Shown here: in pieces, positions 35,388 to 46,469 of the stretch | How positions within the stretch are numbered: the stretch's first letter is position 1 | How the letters are laid out: the number at the start of each line of letters is the position of its first letter | From: Aedes albopictus | Lineage: Eukaryota; Arthropoda; Insecta; Diptera; Culicidae | Reading direction: 5' to 3' | Length of the DNA stretch: 64,000 nt | Assembly (NCBI RefSeq): GCF_035046485.1 | Contig: NC_085138.1 | Span: 361,587,238 to 361,651,237, forward strand | The notes under the pieces: generated by a model | The model's input: the letters and a program-made list of their open reading frames with translations, nothing else | Told to the model about the DNA's origin: nothing | Database searches by the model: none | Made by a program: the position numbers and the translations under genes

Positions 35388-36180
35388 GCTTCCCGAAAAG
35401 GTATTCGTGCCGGAATTTCTGATGAGAGTTCTTCAAACGTTCTTCCCGAGTTTTTTACAGGGATTTCTTCGATAAATACTTCTGGGATTTCTTCTACGGT
35501 TCTTTCAGGGATACGGCTGAGCTTCCATCCGAGATTCCTGCCTTGATTCCTCTAAGGATGCCATCAAGTATTCTTTTCGCGATTCCGTCAGGAATAAAGC
35601 AATCCCTGATTTAGAAAATCTTAAAATGATTCTTCCATAAATTCTAGCTGGCAGTCTTTCAAGGATTCCTGCTGGAATCCTTCAAAAATTCCTATTATAT
35701 TCAGAGAATTGAAGTGTGATTCTTCCAGGTACACAAGCCAGGATTGCTGAAAGATTCTTATCGGATTTTATTTTCAGGAATTTCTCTCGGAATTTCTCCC
35801 TGGATTTCTCAGTTTCAGCTGAGATTCCTATCAGGATTCTATCAGATATGACTACCACAATTCTATTAGAAAATCCTCCCAGGATTCGTTTAAAGATTTC
35901 AGCCAGAATTGCTTTAGAAAATTTTGAACTGACAAATGCTCTAGTCAGCATCCCTTCAGGGATTACTGATGAAATTTCTTCTAAAATCCCTTCTAGGGAT
36001 TTGTAAAGGATTCCTTTAGGGGTTGCTGCTAGGATTCAAAGATTCTTCTCGTTTTTTTTTTTCATTTCTCAAGGGATTTCTCCCATGATTCTTCAAGGGA
36101 TTTTCTTTTCAATTATTTTTTCAGGGAGTCCTGCCGAGGTTCCAGTCGGAATTTCTTCCATGATTTCTTTGAGAACCCCA
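35388..36180 (+). repeat. degenerate 24-bp-type repeat tract
   Basis: GATTCCTGCCTTGATTCCTC, GATTCTTCCAGGTACAC and CAGGATTGCTGAAAGATTCT are typical units. Frames of 89-96 residues on both strands are by-products. Confidence 0.55.
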
Positions 36181-36346
36181 TGAGAGATTCTGATCGGGAT
36201 ATCTTTCGGCATTTCCTTTGTGACTTTCAGGGATTTCTACAGGAGAAATTCTGCCAGCGTAAGTTACAGCTAATGAGAGTGGAAGAATACGAGAAAAAAG
36301 AGAAACAGATAAATATGCACGTAAATATCTCCAATAAATCATCTGA

Positions 36347-36512
36347 GGGAACGTCCATAAATTACGTCACGCTTTTAGGGGGGAGGGGGGTTCAGTAAAG
36401 TGTGACAACCCATACAAAACATTCAGAGGTCTCATACAAAAAGTGTGACATAGGGGGAGGGGGGGGGTTAAAAATGGGCAATTTTTGCGTGACGTAATTT
36501 ATGGACGCTCCC
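36347..36512. mobile_element. small palindromic MITE with G-rich core, TGA duplication
   Basis: The ends GGGAACGTCCATAAATTACG and the near-inverse enclose a core with GGGGGGAGGGGGG runs and GTGTGAC words. TGA lies on both sides. It belongs to the same family as 49900-50070, 44107-44272 and 56739-56893. Confidence 0.75.
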
Positions 36513-36716
36513 TGACATCATCTGTCAGTCATTTTCTTATTCTTCTTGAGTAGTTATCCACTCTTTCACTAAGTATAGATACATTGTAAATATACGGTTC
36601 AAAATACATACAACGATAGTATAAAAGTTGTGCTAAAACAGAGTTTGAAATAAATATCGGATGCAAGGATGGGAGCGTACAATCAAGAAACGATTTATGG
36701 ACGACTTTTGACTTGT

Positions 36717-36849
36717 GGGTCGCACACGCATACCGAAGTCGTGAGGGAGCTGTAAAGGCAACTCTCCACGAGGTGAATGTAAATTACACACACCTCGTGG
36801 AGAATCGCTTTCACAGCTCTGTCACGACTTTGGTATGCGTGTGGGACTC
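36717..36849. repeat. 133-bp hairpin with ~60-bp arms
   Basis: GCACACGCATACCGAAGTCG to CTCCACGAGGTG returns inverted as CACCTCGTGGAG to CACGACTTTGGTATGCGTG, with a loop of about 15 bases. No clear target duplication is visible. It may be a tiny foldback element. Confidence 0.75.
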
Positions 36850-38606
36850 CTACTTTATTCAGCAAACTTTTAAGAAAAACTCGTCTATACATCATTTCTT
36901 GTTTGCACGCTTCTGAGCTGAGAAAATAGCAAGTGAGTGTAACTCTTTCCAAGTGAGTGTTCCCATCCCTGATCGGATGTTGAGGACCCACTTTGAAGAT
37001 GTTTTCGGAACTACAACACCACAGACCTCCATTTTTTTTTCCTGAAATTGTATTATTTTATTGGAACTTGAGTGATGATAACAAATTTTCATGAAGAATA
37101 CAATTGTGAGAGACACTTTGGGCGTTAACGGGTTAATAATAGTTGTTGCAAAATAACATACATTAATTATGTAATTATTTCAAGACTATTTTACAAATGA
37201 TTTAGAATTATGTATCACGCCGCTCAAACTGAATCACTTCAATCTTCTTTTAATTTCTAAATTGCTCCGTCATTTACGACTGCCCCCAAACAATATAGCA
37301 CCAATCATCAGGCTCTAACTAGCGTTGCGTTGGCCACTTAGTCAGATAAGTAATGTGGCCATGCCAAGACGGAAGAAATTGATGTCACAAGACAGCATTG
37401 CTGCGGAATGAACGAAATCGAGAGTGGATTTTCCCCGGTTGTTTTCAATCTTTTCTCTATTTTCAGACCTGGTTGGCTTGTCGAAGCAATCGAAAATAGC
37501 GTTTGAATCTAATAAAAGCGTTGATCTATGTATCTTCTGACTGCCGCTAGCTGCTAGACGACGGTGACTGAATTAGTCGCAATCACAACTTGAACAGGAA
37601 TGCCGCCCTACGAAAATCTTTCAATCCATCACCGAGCTCAGCAGATGTTGAGGTGCACTCAGATTACGGTTCTCCATCATCATCAGCATCATCAGCCTGG
37701 GAAGCCCTTACAGTGTGCGGGAGATAAATGATGTCGACGAGGTTGATGTTCCTAGAAGTGACCCGTGTGCTCCGGTCACCGATAACATATCTCGTCAAAC
37801 GAGAAAATCTGAGGACTAGGTCTCACCTCCACCGCCGCCGTCCCAACAACACCGTCCAGATTACCATATCTCGTCCCGTTTTCCCGGTTTACTCTCTTCC
37901 TTCTATCAACCGCGCGCGCACAACTCACTGCTCACTCGGCTAATCCGACAACGGTTATTTACGGCGGCGACGCGCGGACGACAGGGATGGGATTGGGATA
38001 CGGTTAGACGCGTTCGAAGTGACACATCTCGCTTATCTCGGGGCATTTGTTTTCTTCCGAGAGTTGGGTTATTCGGGCCGGCGTTCTTGCGGTGATGAAG
38101 AAATTGCTTATCGTTATGTCAACTTTGTCGCAGGCCAAACCGACGCGACAACGGACGAAGCCCTCTAGACAAAGTAGCATGGGGAATGACAAATTTCGAA
38201 AAATCCCATGCAATTTATCTCAATGAAGAGATAGGATTTTCTGATAAGGTTTACTTTTTGAGCAGAAGTATCATTTTCCTGTATTATGTTGGAAATCTTC
38301 TATGTGGATTGAGGATGTACTACATCTGGATTTTTTATACCAAACTGATTAAAAAAACAGCAAGGTGAAATAGAAACTTTTCGATGCGATGGTTTGCAAA
38401 AAAATGCTATTTTCGAATTTTGTGAAAACTTCCAGTAAAACAAAATATTTAGCAACCATAGATCTAAGTGTATGTATTTAATGTATATCGTTTACTTCTC
38501 TTCTAAAAACAATCAATACTTTATGATAGGCAGGATGAATTTGGACGTTTACGGTTTCCCTGGAGTAAATATGAACACAAATTTGCAGCTCTGGCATTAA
38601 GGTACG
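36850..38606. other. low-repeat DNA, no gene supported
   Basis: 37100-38000 has mixed composition, with CATCATCATCAGCATCATCAGC near 37675 split by other words and a GCGGCGACGCGCGGACG segment near 37965. It could be the edge of a host gene, but no frame longer than about 70 codons and no domain is visible. Confidence 0.3.
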
Positions 38607-39106
38607 NNNNNNNNNNNNNNNNNNNNNNNNNNNNNNNNNNNNNNNNNNNNNNNNNNNNNNNNNNNNNNNNNNNNNNNNNNNNNNNNNNNNNNNNNNNNNN
38701 NNNNNNNNNNNNNNNNNNNNNNNNNNNNNNNNNNNNNNNNNNNNNNNNNNNNNNNNNNNNNNNNNNNNNNNNNNNNNNNNNNNNNNNNNNNNNNNNNNNN
38801 NNNNNNNNNNNNNNNNNNNNNNNNNNNNNNNNNNNNNNNNNNNNNNNNNNNNNNNNNNNNNNNNNNNNNNNNNNNNNNNNNNNNNNNNNNNNNNNNNNNN
38901 NNNNNNNNNNNNNNNNNNNNNNNNNNNNNNNNNNNNNNNNNNNNNNNNNNNNNNNNNNNNNNNNNNNNNNNNNNNNNNNNNNNNNNNNNNNNNNNNNNNN
39001 NNNNNNNNNNNNNNNNNNNNNNNNNNNNNNNNNNNNNNNNNNNNNNNNNNNNNNNNNNNNNNNNNNNNNNNNNNNNNNNNNNNNNNNNNNNNNNNNNNNN
39101 NNNNNN
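38607..39106. other. assembly gap (500 N)
   Basis: Exactly 500 N, the usual placeholder for a gap of unknown size. It directly adjoins a tandem repeat, the likely cause of the break. Confidence 0.98.
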
Positions 39107-39272
39107 CATCCAGGATTCCGAGTGGAATCCGCCCAGGATTCCGAGTGGAATCCGTCCAGGATTCCGAGTGGAATCCGTCCAGGATTACGAGTGGAATCCG
39201 TCTAGGATTACGAGTGGAATCCGTCTGGGATTACGAGTGGAATCCGTCTCGGATTCCGAGTGGAATCCGTCT
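39107..39272. repeat. 23-bp tandem repeat at the gap edge
   Basis: Seven copies of GGATTCCGAGTGGAATCC with a 5-base linker (GTCCA or GTCTA), spaced 23 bp. Each unit is itself an imperfect palindrome (GGATTCC...GGAATCC). The array probably continues into the gap. Confidence 0.95.
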
Positions 39273-40686
39273 AACTGTAATGTTAAAATTTGGTTATATA
39301 AATTAATAAAATATATTTTCACTCGGGCAATCACGTGTGAAACAAAGTGGCGAAAATTCTTCAATCCATAAGTCTCAGCCTTCCATATTTTGCTTCCGAC
39401 CCCACTTCAAACAGATTCAGTGAAGCCTTACATAAACGTTCCATGCCCGCACGTTTCCAACAGGCATACACAATGTATAGATATATCAAATTTCAGCCGT
39501 TATAAGTCAGGATAGCGGAAAATGTCTTTTCCAGAAGGTGACAATCACAGCAACGACAATGCGATCCGGTAAGAACCAGAAGAGTCAGAACTATTGATTC
39601 GACGAGGACACCTGGGTATCGTCGTCGACTTATTCGAACCAGAACTTACGGAAACATTCGATGCAGCACCGACCCGGAATTAACCCACATTTTCGATATT
39701 CAATTTCATTCGTGAGGAACCTCGTTTAAATTTCCATCTGCAGAGCATGTCGATTTTGGATGGTGATACGATGCGCTCTCGATTAATGAATAAACCATTT
39801 CCCTACCTGGGCATCCAAGTTGATTGATCCGAGCGTGGATTATTTTACCGAGTTCATTCATAATCGCTGTATAATGGGAGGTGAACTGCGAGGCATTACG
39901 TATGCGAAGCAAATGCTTGAAAACAGAGTCAAACGAATTTCCATTTGAAGTAAAAAAAACATCACTTTTTAGAATGAGTCTAGAATACTGGAAAACTCGA
40001 GCGAAGGAAAACTTTTCCATGATTGAAATTAATGAATCTTAGCATGCAACCGCAACACGGTACATCAGTTGGCATTGATAGCAACAACTTTTTGGTGTTC
40101 TCTTTAGCATCAAATTCCAACTGGGAAACTGTAGTCTGTTGTCAGATTATGTTCTATGAGCACACAGAACATAGCGCTTGTTCAAATTATTCCACATCTG
40201 TTATCAGTTGACAACCAAATGATTCGACAAAAATTTAACTTAAAAAAGCACTTCACTGATTCCAGAGGACAACATTTAATCACGCTGTTGTATAACAGCC
40301 GTATTTACCCAACATCAGTTCCATAATAAATCCGATAGATCCTGGTTGCATAGGGTACCCTCCATCCAAGCGCACAATCTGTAGCCTGACCTTAATCCCG
40401 TCGTAGGTTATCGCATCTCTTGTCTCCCTTTGGGAACACGGTCTTCTCTCTAATCGACAAATGAAACCCAATGCAATCACAATCAGTCACAGTCAGTGTA
40501 GCGATTGAAACGTCTCTTCTAAATGTTTAGCTCCTCGTTGTCATTGCTCGTGTCGGGAGACGCCGAGGATCACCGGAGGTCAACTCTGCGCCAAGTGGAG
40601 TGTATCAACTACATACAACACAAAGCATAAACGAGCTGATAATGCTGAAATGGAACCCGGTCGAACTCTGTGGGTAAACATGTGAG
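39273..40686. other. unrecognised DNA
   Basis: A minus frame at 39706-40020 (104 residues) and a plus frame at 40023-40211 have no motif I know. Codon-level features are unconvincing. No repeat structure is seen. Confidence 0.35.
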
Positions 40687-40869
40687 GTTCAGACTAGACC
40701 TGTGCGCCGCCGCGCCACGCCGCCGCCGCCGCCGACAGTTTTTGCCCCACGCCGACGCCGACGCCGATATCGGCGGCGCGCCATACGCCGATGTTTGTCA
40801 CGCCGCCGATTTTCATTTTTCACGCCGGTGATCAGGGCGCGAACAAAATTTTGTTTACATTAAGTTGAG

Positions 40870-41880
40870 ATAAAATACTAAAACTCTTTCGAAGATTTCT
40901 CTAAAATTCCAATCAAAGAATTTTTCAGAAGTTCCTTAAGAGATTCCTTCAGGAGTTTCTTCAAAGATGTCTCCAGTAGTTCCTTCAGAGATTCAGGGAT
41001 GCCTCTAGGAGTTTCAACACGCATTTTTTTCAGAAGATCTCTCAGGAAGGAGTACGATCAGATTTTTTTCAGGTGGTTTCAGGGATTCCTCCTAGAAATA
41101 CATCCGAGATTCATCCAGAAGATTCATCAGGGGATCCAATAGGAGGCCCTTCAGAGATTAGTCAGAGAGTTTCTCCAGAGATTTCTTCGGAAATTCCTTC
41201 AGGAATTCATACAGGAGTTTCTTCAGGAATTAGTCCAGAAGTTTCTTCAGAGATTCCTCTAGGAGATCTCTCAGGAATTCCTCTAGAATTCCAACAACGG
41301 GCTTCTCCTGGCGTTCTGTATTCTTCAGAAATCACTCCAGGAGTTCCATCAAGGGTTCCTTCAGGAAATCCTTCCTGGAATTTTTTCAACAATCCCTCCT
41401 GAAATTCCTATCGGTATGCCTCATGGAAATTTTTCAGAAATCCTTTCAGGAGTTCTTTTAGGGATTTATCTAGGAGTTCCTTCAGATATTCCTACAGAAG
41501 TTTCTCCATAGATTAATTCATGAACATTTTCAAGGATTCATTCAGTATAGTAGTTCTTTCAAGAAATGCTCCAAAAGTTCCTTCGGTGACCTCTTCAGGA
41601 GTCCCTTCAGGGATCTCCTTAACAATTCCAGGAGGATTCAGGAATGCCTCCAGGTGTTCATTAGGAATTTTTCAGAGGTTCTTTAAGCTATTTCAACAGA
41701 AATTCTCTCGGGTATTCTTTCAGCAGTCCCTTCAGAGATTTTTTCAGGAGGATTCATAGATGCCTCCTGGAGATCCATCAAAAGTTCCGTTAGAAGTTCT
41801 TTCAGGAAGAAGGTCCTAGAAATTAGTCTAGGAGTTCCTGCAGGGATTCCTTTTGAAGTTCCTTTAAAAATTTTACTTTG
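40870..41880 (+). repeat. 24-bp-type repeat tract, first block
   Basis: Units such as TTCAGGAGTTTCTTCAGAGA recur with a period near 24. A 109-residue frame (41073-41402) is periodic in eight residues and has no other feature. Confidence 0.7.
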
Positions 41881-42170
41881 TAATGGCTTTTCCAGTTTTG
41901 ATACATTTAAAATACAGCTATTATTATATCTTGTCCGACGTTTCGGTTACATTTGGTACCTTCCTCAGGACTCAATTATTGCCGATTTTTCGTCCAGTGT
42001 TGTTTTGTCGAACAGCAGTTAACGATTTTTGGATTCGACTGCGACTCGACTGAGAATTTAACTTTGAAATGGCTTATCTAGTCTTGACGTTCGAAATCTA
42101 GACTTGACAAAATTCGAATACAAGCCGAAAACCCCCGCTAGCATAATACCAATCACAGTCGATCCCCTTA
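41881..42170. repeat. unrelated segment between repeat blocks
   Basis: Includes GTCCGACGTTTCGGTTACAT and CCTTCCTCAGGACT, words I associate with a widely dispersed eukaryotic repeat. Two similar phrases (TAATGGCTTTTCCAGTTTTG, GAAATGGCTTATCTAGTCTTG) lie near its ends. Confidence 0.35.
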
Positions 42171-43554
42171 CTTCCTTCAGAAGTTCATTCAGATTCCTTA
42201 AGGATAACCTTAGGGGATTCCTCGAGAAATTCATTTAGGAATTCATCCATGAGTTCTTCAAGGGATCGCTCTTGGGGTTCTTTCTGAGATTTTTCCAGGT
42301 GGACTTACGGATGCACCAGGAGTTATATCAGAGATTTCTTACAGGAGTTATTTCAGGGAATCTTGTTAAAGTTCCTTCGAGAATAACCTTAGGAATATAA
42401 TCAGGCATATTTCCAGGATATTATTGTGGGATCTCTCATAGATAATTCCTCAAGCATTTCGTTCTGGAATACCTCCAGGAATTCTTTCGGGGATTCCTCC
42501 TGACAATCTTTCGGGGATTCCTCCTACAAATCCTGCAGGGATCCCTCTACCCAGAAAGATTCCCTCGGGAGATTCCGCTGAAAATCCTATCAAGAATTCC
42601 ACCTGGAAATCCTTCGGAGATTGCTACCGGAATTCTTTCAGGGATTCCCCCTGGCATTCCTGCAGCAATTTCTTCGGGGATTCCTCATGGACTTCCTCCG
42701 AGCATTCCTCCTGAAATTCCTACGGAAATTCCTCCTGGAATTTGTTTGGAGATTCTTCAAAGAAATCATTCGGAAATTCCTCCTGGAATTATTTCGAAGA
42801 TTCCTCTTGGAATTCCTACGGGGATTCTTCCTAGATTTCCTTCAGGGGTTTTCCTAGAATTTCTTCTGAAATTCTTTCAAGGATTCCTCCTAATATTCCG
42901 TCGTGGATTCCTCCTGAACTGCCTTTGTGGATTCCTCCTGGAATTCCTTCGAAGATACAACTTAAACATCCTTCTTGGAATTCTTCCTGGGGTTTCTCGT
43001 ACAATTTCTTCGGGGGTCTCCTTCAGGAAATCTTCCTAAAATTCGTTTGGAGATTTCTTCTGGAACTCCTTCGAGGATTCGTCCTAGACTTACATCATGG
43101 ATTTCACCAGAAATTCTTTCAGAGTTTTCATTTGCTACTCCGTCGTGGAGTTCCCCTGGAATTTCTTCAGGGTTTCCTGCAGGAATTTCTTTAATAATTT
43201 CTCTTAGAACTCCTCCTGGATTCCTCCTGGATTTCCTCATGGAATTAATGTTCCTTCGGGAATTCCTTCAGAAATTGCTGCTGGAGTTCCTATGTAGATT
43301 CGTCTTGGAAATCAAACGAGGATTTCGGTTTGAAACCCTTCGGGGATTCCTCCTAGAGTTCCTTCGGAAATTCCTCCTGAACTTCTTTCAGGGACTCCTC
43401 CTTAAATTCCTCCGGGGATTTCTCCTGGAGTTCCTTCGGAGATTCTTCCTAGAATTCTTCCTTGAATATAATCCTAGAGTTGCTTCTGGGATTCCTCCTG
43501 TAATTTCTTCAGAGTTTCCTCTTGGAATTCCTTTGGAGCTTTCACTTCCAAATT
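42171..43554 (+). repeat. 24-bp-type repeat tract, best preserved block
   Basis: The unit GGATTCCTCCTGGAATTCCTTCGG (24 bases, given here as two overlapping words GGATTCCTCCTGG and GGAATTCCTTCGG) recurs with little length change. Frames of 78-217 residues result, with an eight-residue period of the type FLLEFLRG or GIPSGISP. The order within the repeat, not selection, explains the open frames. Confidence 0.8.
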
Positions 43555-43562
43555 CTTCGGAG

Positions 43563-43926
43563 CAGAGATGCCAGATATACACATTTTTGACCTTCTTTAC
43601 AGACAAGATACAGAGTACAGGAAAATAAAGATTTTTAAAATATGATACAGATTTCTCCAGAAAACATAGAATTTGAAGTTCATAAATTTAATGAAAACTT
43701 TATAAATAGCTGCTTAAACATTAAAGAATTTATGAAAATTTGTACATTTTCACACAAGTTTTAGAAAAAAATATCAGTATAAAATAAAACCCGTCAAAAA
43801 GTAGTACTTTTTTGTTAGTTTCTTTTGAAATCTAGGACTCTCGGTGTCTGCTATAACCTCAAATACGGCGATACAGAAAAATCTGTATTGATACAGATTT
43901 TTGATAAAAATAATCTGGCATCTCTG
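43563..43926. mobile_element. 364-bp hAT-type MITE
   Basis: The ends CAGAGATGCCAGAT and ATCTGGCATCTCTG are exact inverses. CTTCGGAG flanks both sides (43555-43562, 43927-43934), an 8-bp duplication of the 24-bp repeat unit itself. The interior is AT-rich and non-coding, with ATACAGATTTTT words near both ends. Confidence 0.9.
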
Positions 43927-44106
43927 CTTCGGAGATTCCTCATGGAATCCCTCCTAGAATTTCTTCGGGGTTACCTTCGGTGAGTCCTCCTAGAATTCCT
44001 TCGGGGATTCCTCCTTTCTGAGTTCTCCTGGATTTTTTTCGGGGATTCATCTTGGAATTCCTTCGGTCCTCTTAGTTTTTTTAGGAATTTCTCCTGGAAT
44101 TTATTA

Positions 44107-44272
44107 AGCCAGCATCCATTTATTACGTAACGCTAAAATCGAGATTTTTCGGCCCTCCCTCCCCCTCCGTAACGCTTTTTTGTATGAAAATCCTAAAATT
44201 TTTGTATGGGCCGTAACGCTCTGCCGAACTCCCCCCTCCCCCTGGAGCGTTACGTAATTTGTGGACAGCGCC
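44107..44272. mobile_element. small palindromic MITE with C-rich core
   Basis: ATCCATTTATTACGTAACGC and the inverse GCGTTACGTAATTTGTGGAC enclose CCCTCCCCCTCC-type runs. A partial second copy follows (TTGTCCATTTATTACGTAAG at 44280, with CACCTCCCCCTTG inside) without a matching right end. TTA-like flanks suggest a 3-bp duplication. Confidence 0.65.
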
Positions 44273-44459
44273 TTATTATTGTCCATTTATTACGTAAGGC
44301 AATTTTCTCGAATTTTTGACACCAGCACACCTCCCCCTTGTAAGATTTTTGGTAAGAAACTCCAAATATTTTTGTATAAAGCCAAACCCAAACTCTTGGG
44401 TATATTTCGTTGGTTCGTCCTCACTTTTTTCGGGGATTATTTCTTGAATCCTCCTTGAA

Positions 44460-45715
44460 ATTCCCACTGAAATTATTTTAAGGATTTTTGCTGGAATTTC
44501 CTTGATGTACTGCTTGAATTCCTTTGAGATACGCGTAGGTATTCTTTCTGAATTTTCTTTTGGAATTCCTGCGGGAATTCCTCACAGAGTTCTTTCGGGG
44601 ATTTCTTCAGAGTTGTGAAGAATTAGCCTAAGTTAAAATTCACGAATAAAAAGAAATAATAAAAGATTTCTTCAGGGATTCCTCCTGTACTTCCTTCGGG
44701 GTTTCCTCTTGAAACTCATTCGAGGATTCCGCTTGGAGTTCCTTCGGAGATTCCTCCCGGAATTCCTTAAGGGGGTTCCCCCTGGGATTCTTGCAGGAAT
44801 TTCTTCTGGAATTCTGTCGGGTATACATCCTGGACTTCGTTTGGGGATTTCTCCTGGCATTCATTCTGGAATTCCTTCGAGGATTTCTCCTGAATTTCCT
44901 TCGAGGATACCTCCTAAAATTTCTCCGTGGATTCCTCCTGCACTTATTTCAGGGATTGCTCCTGGACTTTAACGAGGATTCCTCCTGTTTTTTTCCAGAC
45001 ATTTCTCCTGGAATTCCTTTGAGGTTTGCTCCTAGAATTCCTTTTGGGGTTTCACTTCAAATTTCTTCGGAGATTTCTCCTAGAAGTTCTTCGAGGTTTC
45101 CTCTTGGAATTCTTTCGGCAATTCCTCTTAGAAATCCCTCAGAGATTTCTCCTGGAATTCCTTCAGAGATTCCTCTTAGATATTTTTCGTTGATTACTCT
45201 TAGAAATCCTTAAGGGATTCTTTTTCGAATTCACTTTGAAATCCCCATTGGAATACTTCCAAGGATTCTTTCTGGAAATCCTTTGGGGATTACTGCTGGA
45301 ATTCTTTCGGGATTTTCTTGTACAAATTCTGCGGGAATTTCTTCTGGAATTCGTTCAGGGCTCCCTCACGGAATTCCTACGAGCATCACTCCTGGAACTC
45401 CTTCCAGGATTACTCCTAAAATTCCATTGGGGATTCCTTCTAAAATTCCTCCGGGGATTCCTGCTTTAATTCTTTGGGGAATCCTCTAGGAATTCCTTCG
45501 AGAATTCTTCATAAGTTTTTTTTTCCAGTGATGTCTTTAAGAGAGATTCTTTAACTACATATCGGTGATTTCAGCAGAAGTTTCTTAAGGGTTTCATACG
45601 GCAGCTCTTGCAGAGATTATTCCAGTAGTTTATTCATGGATTCATCCAGGAGATTCTTTAAGGCTCCTCCTGGAATTCTTTTGGAAATCATTCGAGGATT
45701 CCTTGAAAATAGTGC
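44460..45715 (+). repeat. 24-bp-type repeat tract, last block
   Basis: Continuation of the 42-43 kb block. The 140-residue frame at 44791-45213 and others are periodic by-products. Confidence 0.75.
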
Positions 45716-45719
45716 GACC

Positions 45720-46170
45720 TTATTATCAAATGTGATAGCTTCTGAAGGTTCTAAGAAAACAAAATAAAAACGGTAGCAAAATCTATAGTTTTGCCCTTAA
45801 TTTGCAATGGAGTAATGCAACATGCACTAATACGGATACTGGTAATTTCACAATAGGTCTAATTACTGGGCACAGTGATGGACCCGAACAGGAATAAAAA
45901 AAAGGTGTTCATTCAGACGTAAAGGTCACAGGGTCAAATATTTGACAAATGAACTCAAGAAAAAAACATCTGTTTGAAACTAATGAAACAAACAAGATGT
46001 TTAAGCATTGGTTTCTTCTTGGTCAAATACTTCATCCTGTGCACTGACATAATAATAATTCATGTCATAAATGGTCATGGAAAAGCAAAAACTGAACTAC
46101 AAATTCTACAGCGTAGAGACAACTTCTTTGTTTCGCCAATGTTGACATTACGGTCAAATTTTGGTCACGC
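45720..46170. other. non-repeat interior end of the hAT-like element
   Basis: This holds CACAATAGGTCTAATTACTG and CGAACAGGAATAA, which recur inverted at 53330-53400 next to another 24-bp tract. It therefore belongs to the same element family. No gene is seen. Confidence 0.5.
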
Positions 46171-46469
46171 CTATTCGCGCCACCGCCGCCGCCGCCGAAA
46201 GCTGCCACCGGCGTGACGCCGATGACGCCGCCGCCGCCAGCCAAAAATGGCCCTCACGCCGCCGCCGAGCAAAATAAAGTCGGCGCACAGGTCTAGTTCA
46301 GACTGGTCCATAATTATCGAGGGTGGTAGGGAGTACTAAAAAGCAACCGTTTTGAAAGCGATAATGTTATTTCTATTTGATTGCTTCTTCTGGAAAAAAA
46401 ATAATTTAGTAAATATTAATGGTTGTATTGATCGTTTAACAAATATGTTTTATTTGTTGGCTTCTAGTA

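Larger units (their letters stand above)
40695..46295. mobile_element. 5.6-kb hAT-like non-autonomous element
   Basis: The ends are TAGACCTGTGCGCCG and its exact inverse CGGCGCACAGGTCTA, flanked by the 8-bp duplication GTTCAGAC (40687-40694, 46296-46303). An 8-bp duplication with such ends fits the hAT superfamily. Both subterminal regions are rich in GCC triplets on the same strand (40700-40850 and 46175-46280). The interior is mainly 24-bp repeat with two nested elements, and there is no transposase frame. It probably moves in trans. Confidence 0.8.

Noticed and set aside
38597..39109. 170-codon frame across the gap
   Set aside because: It consists of N only.
39107..39272. CRISPR-like array with palindromic repeats
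   Set aside because: The 18-bp repeat is separated by only five bases; it is a simple tandem repeat.
39706..40020. 104-codon minus frame
   Set aside because: No recognisable motif and no support from context.
42975..43628. 217-codon open frame as a gene
   Set aside because: It has a strict eight-residue period from a 24-bp repeat; neighbouring frames and the opposite strand are equally open, and there is no domain.
44280..44460. complete second C-rich MITE
   Set aside because: Only the left end and core are visible and no matching right end was found.
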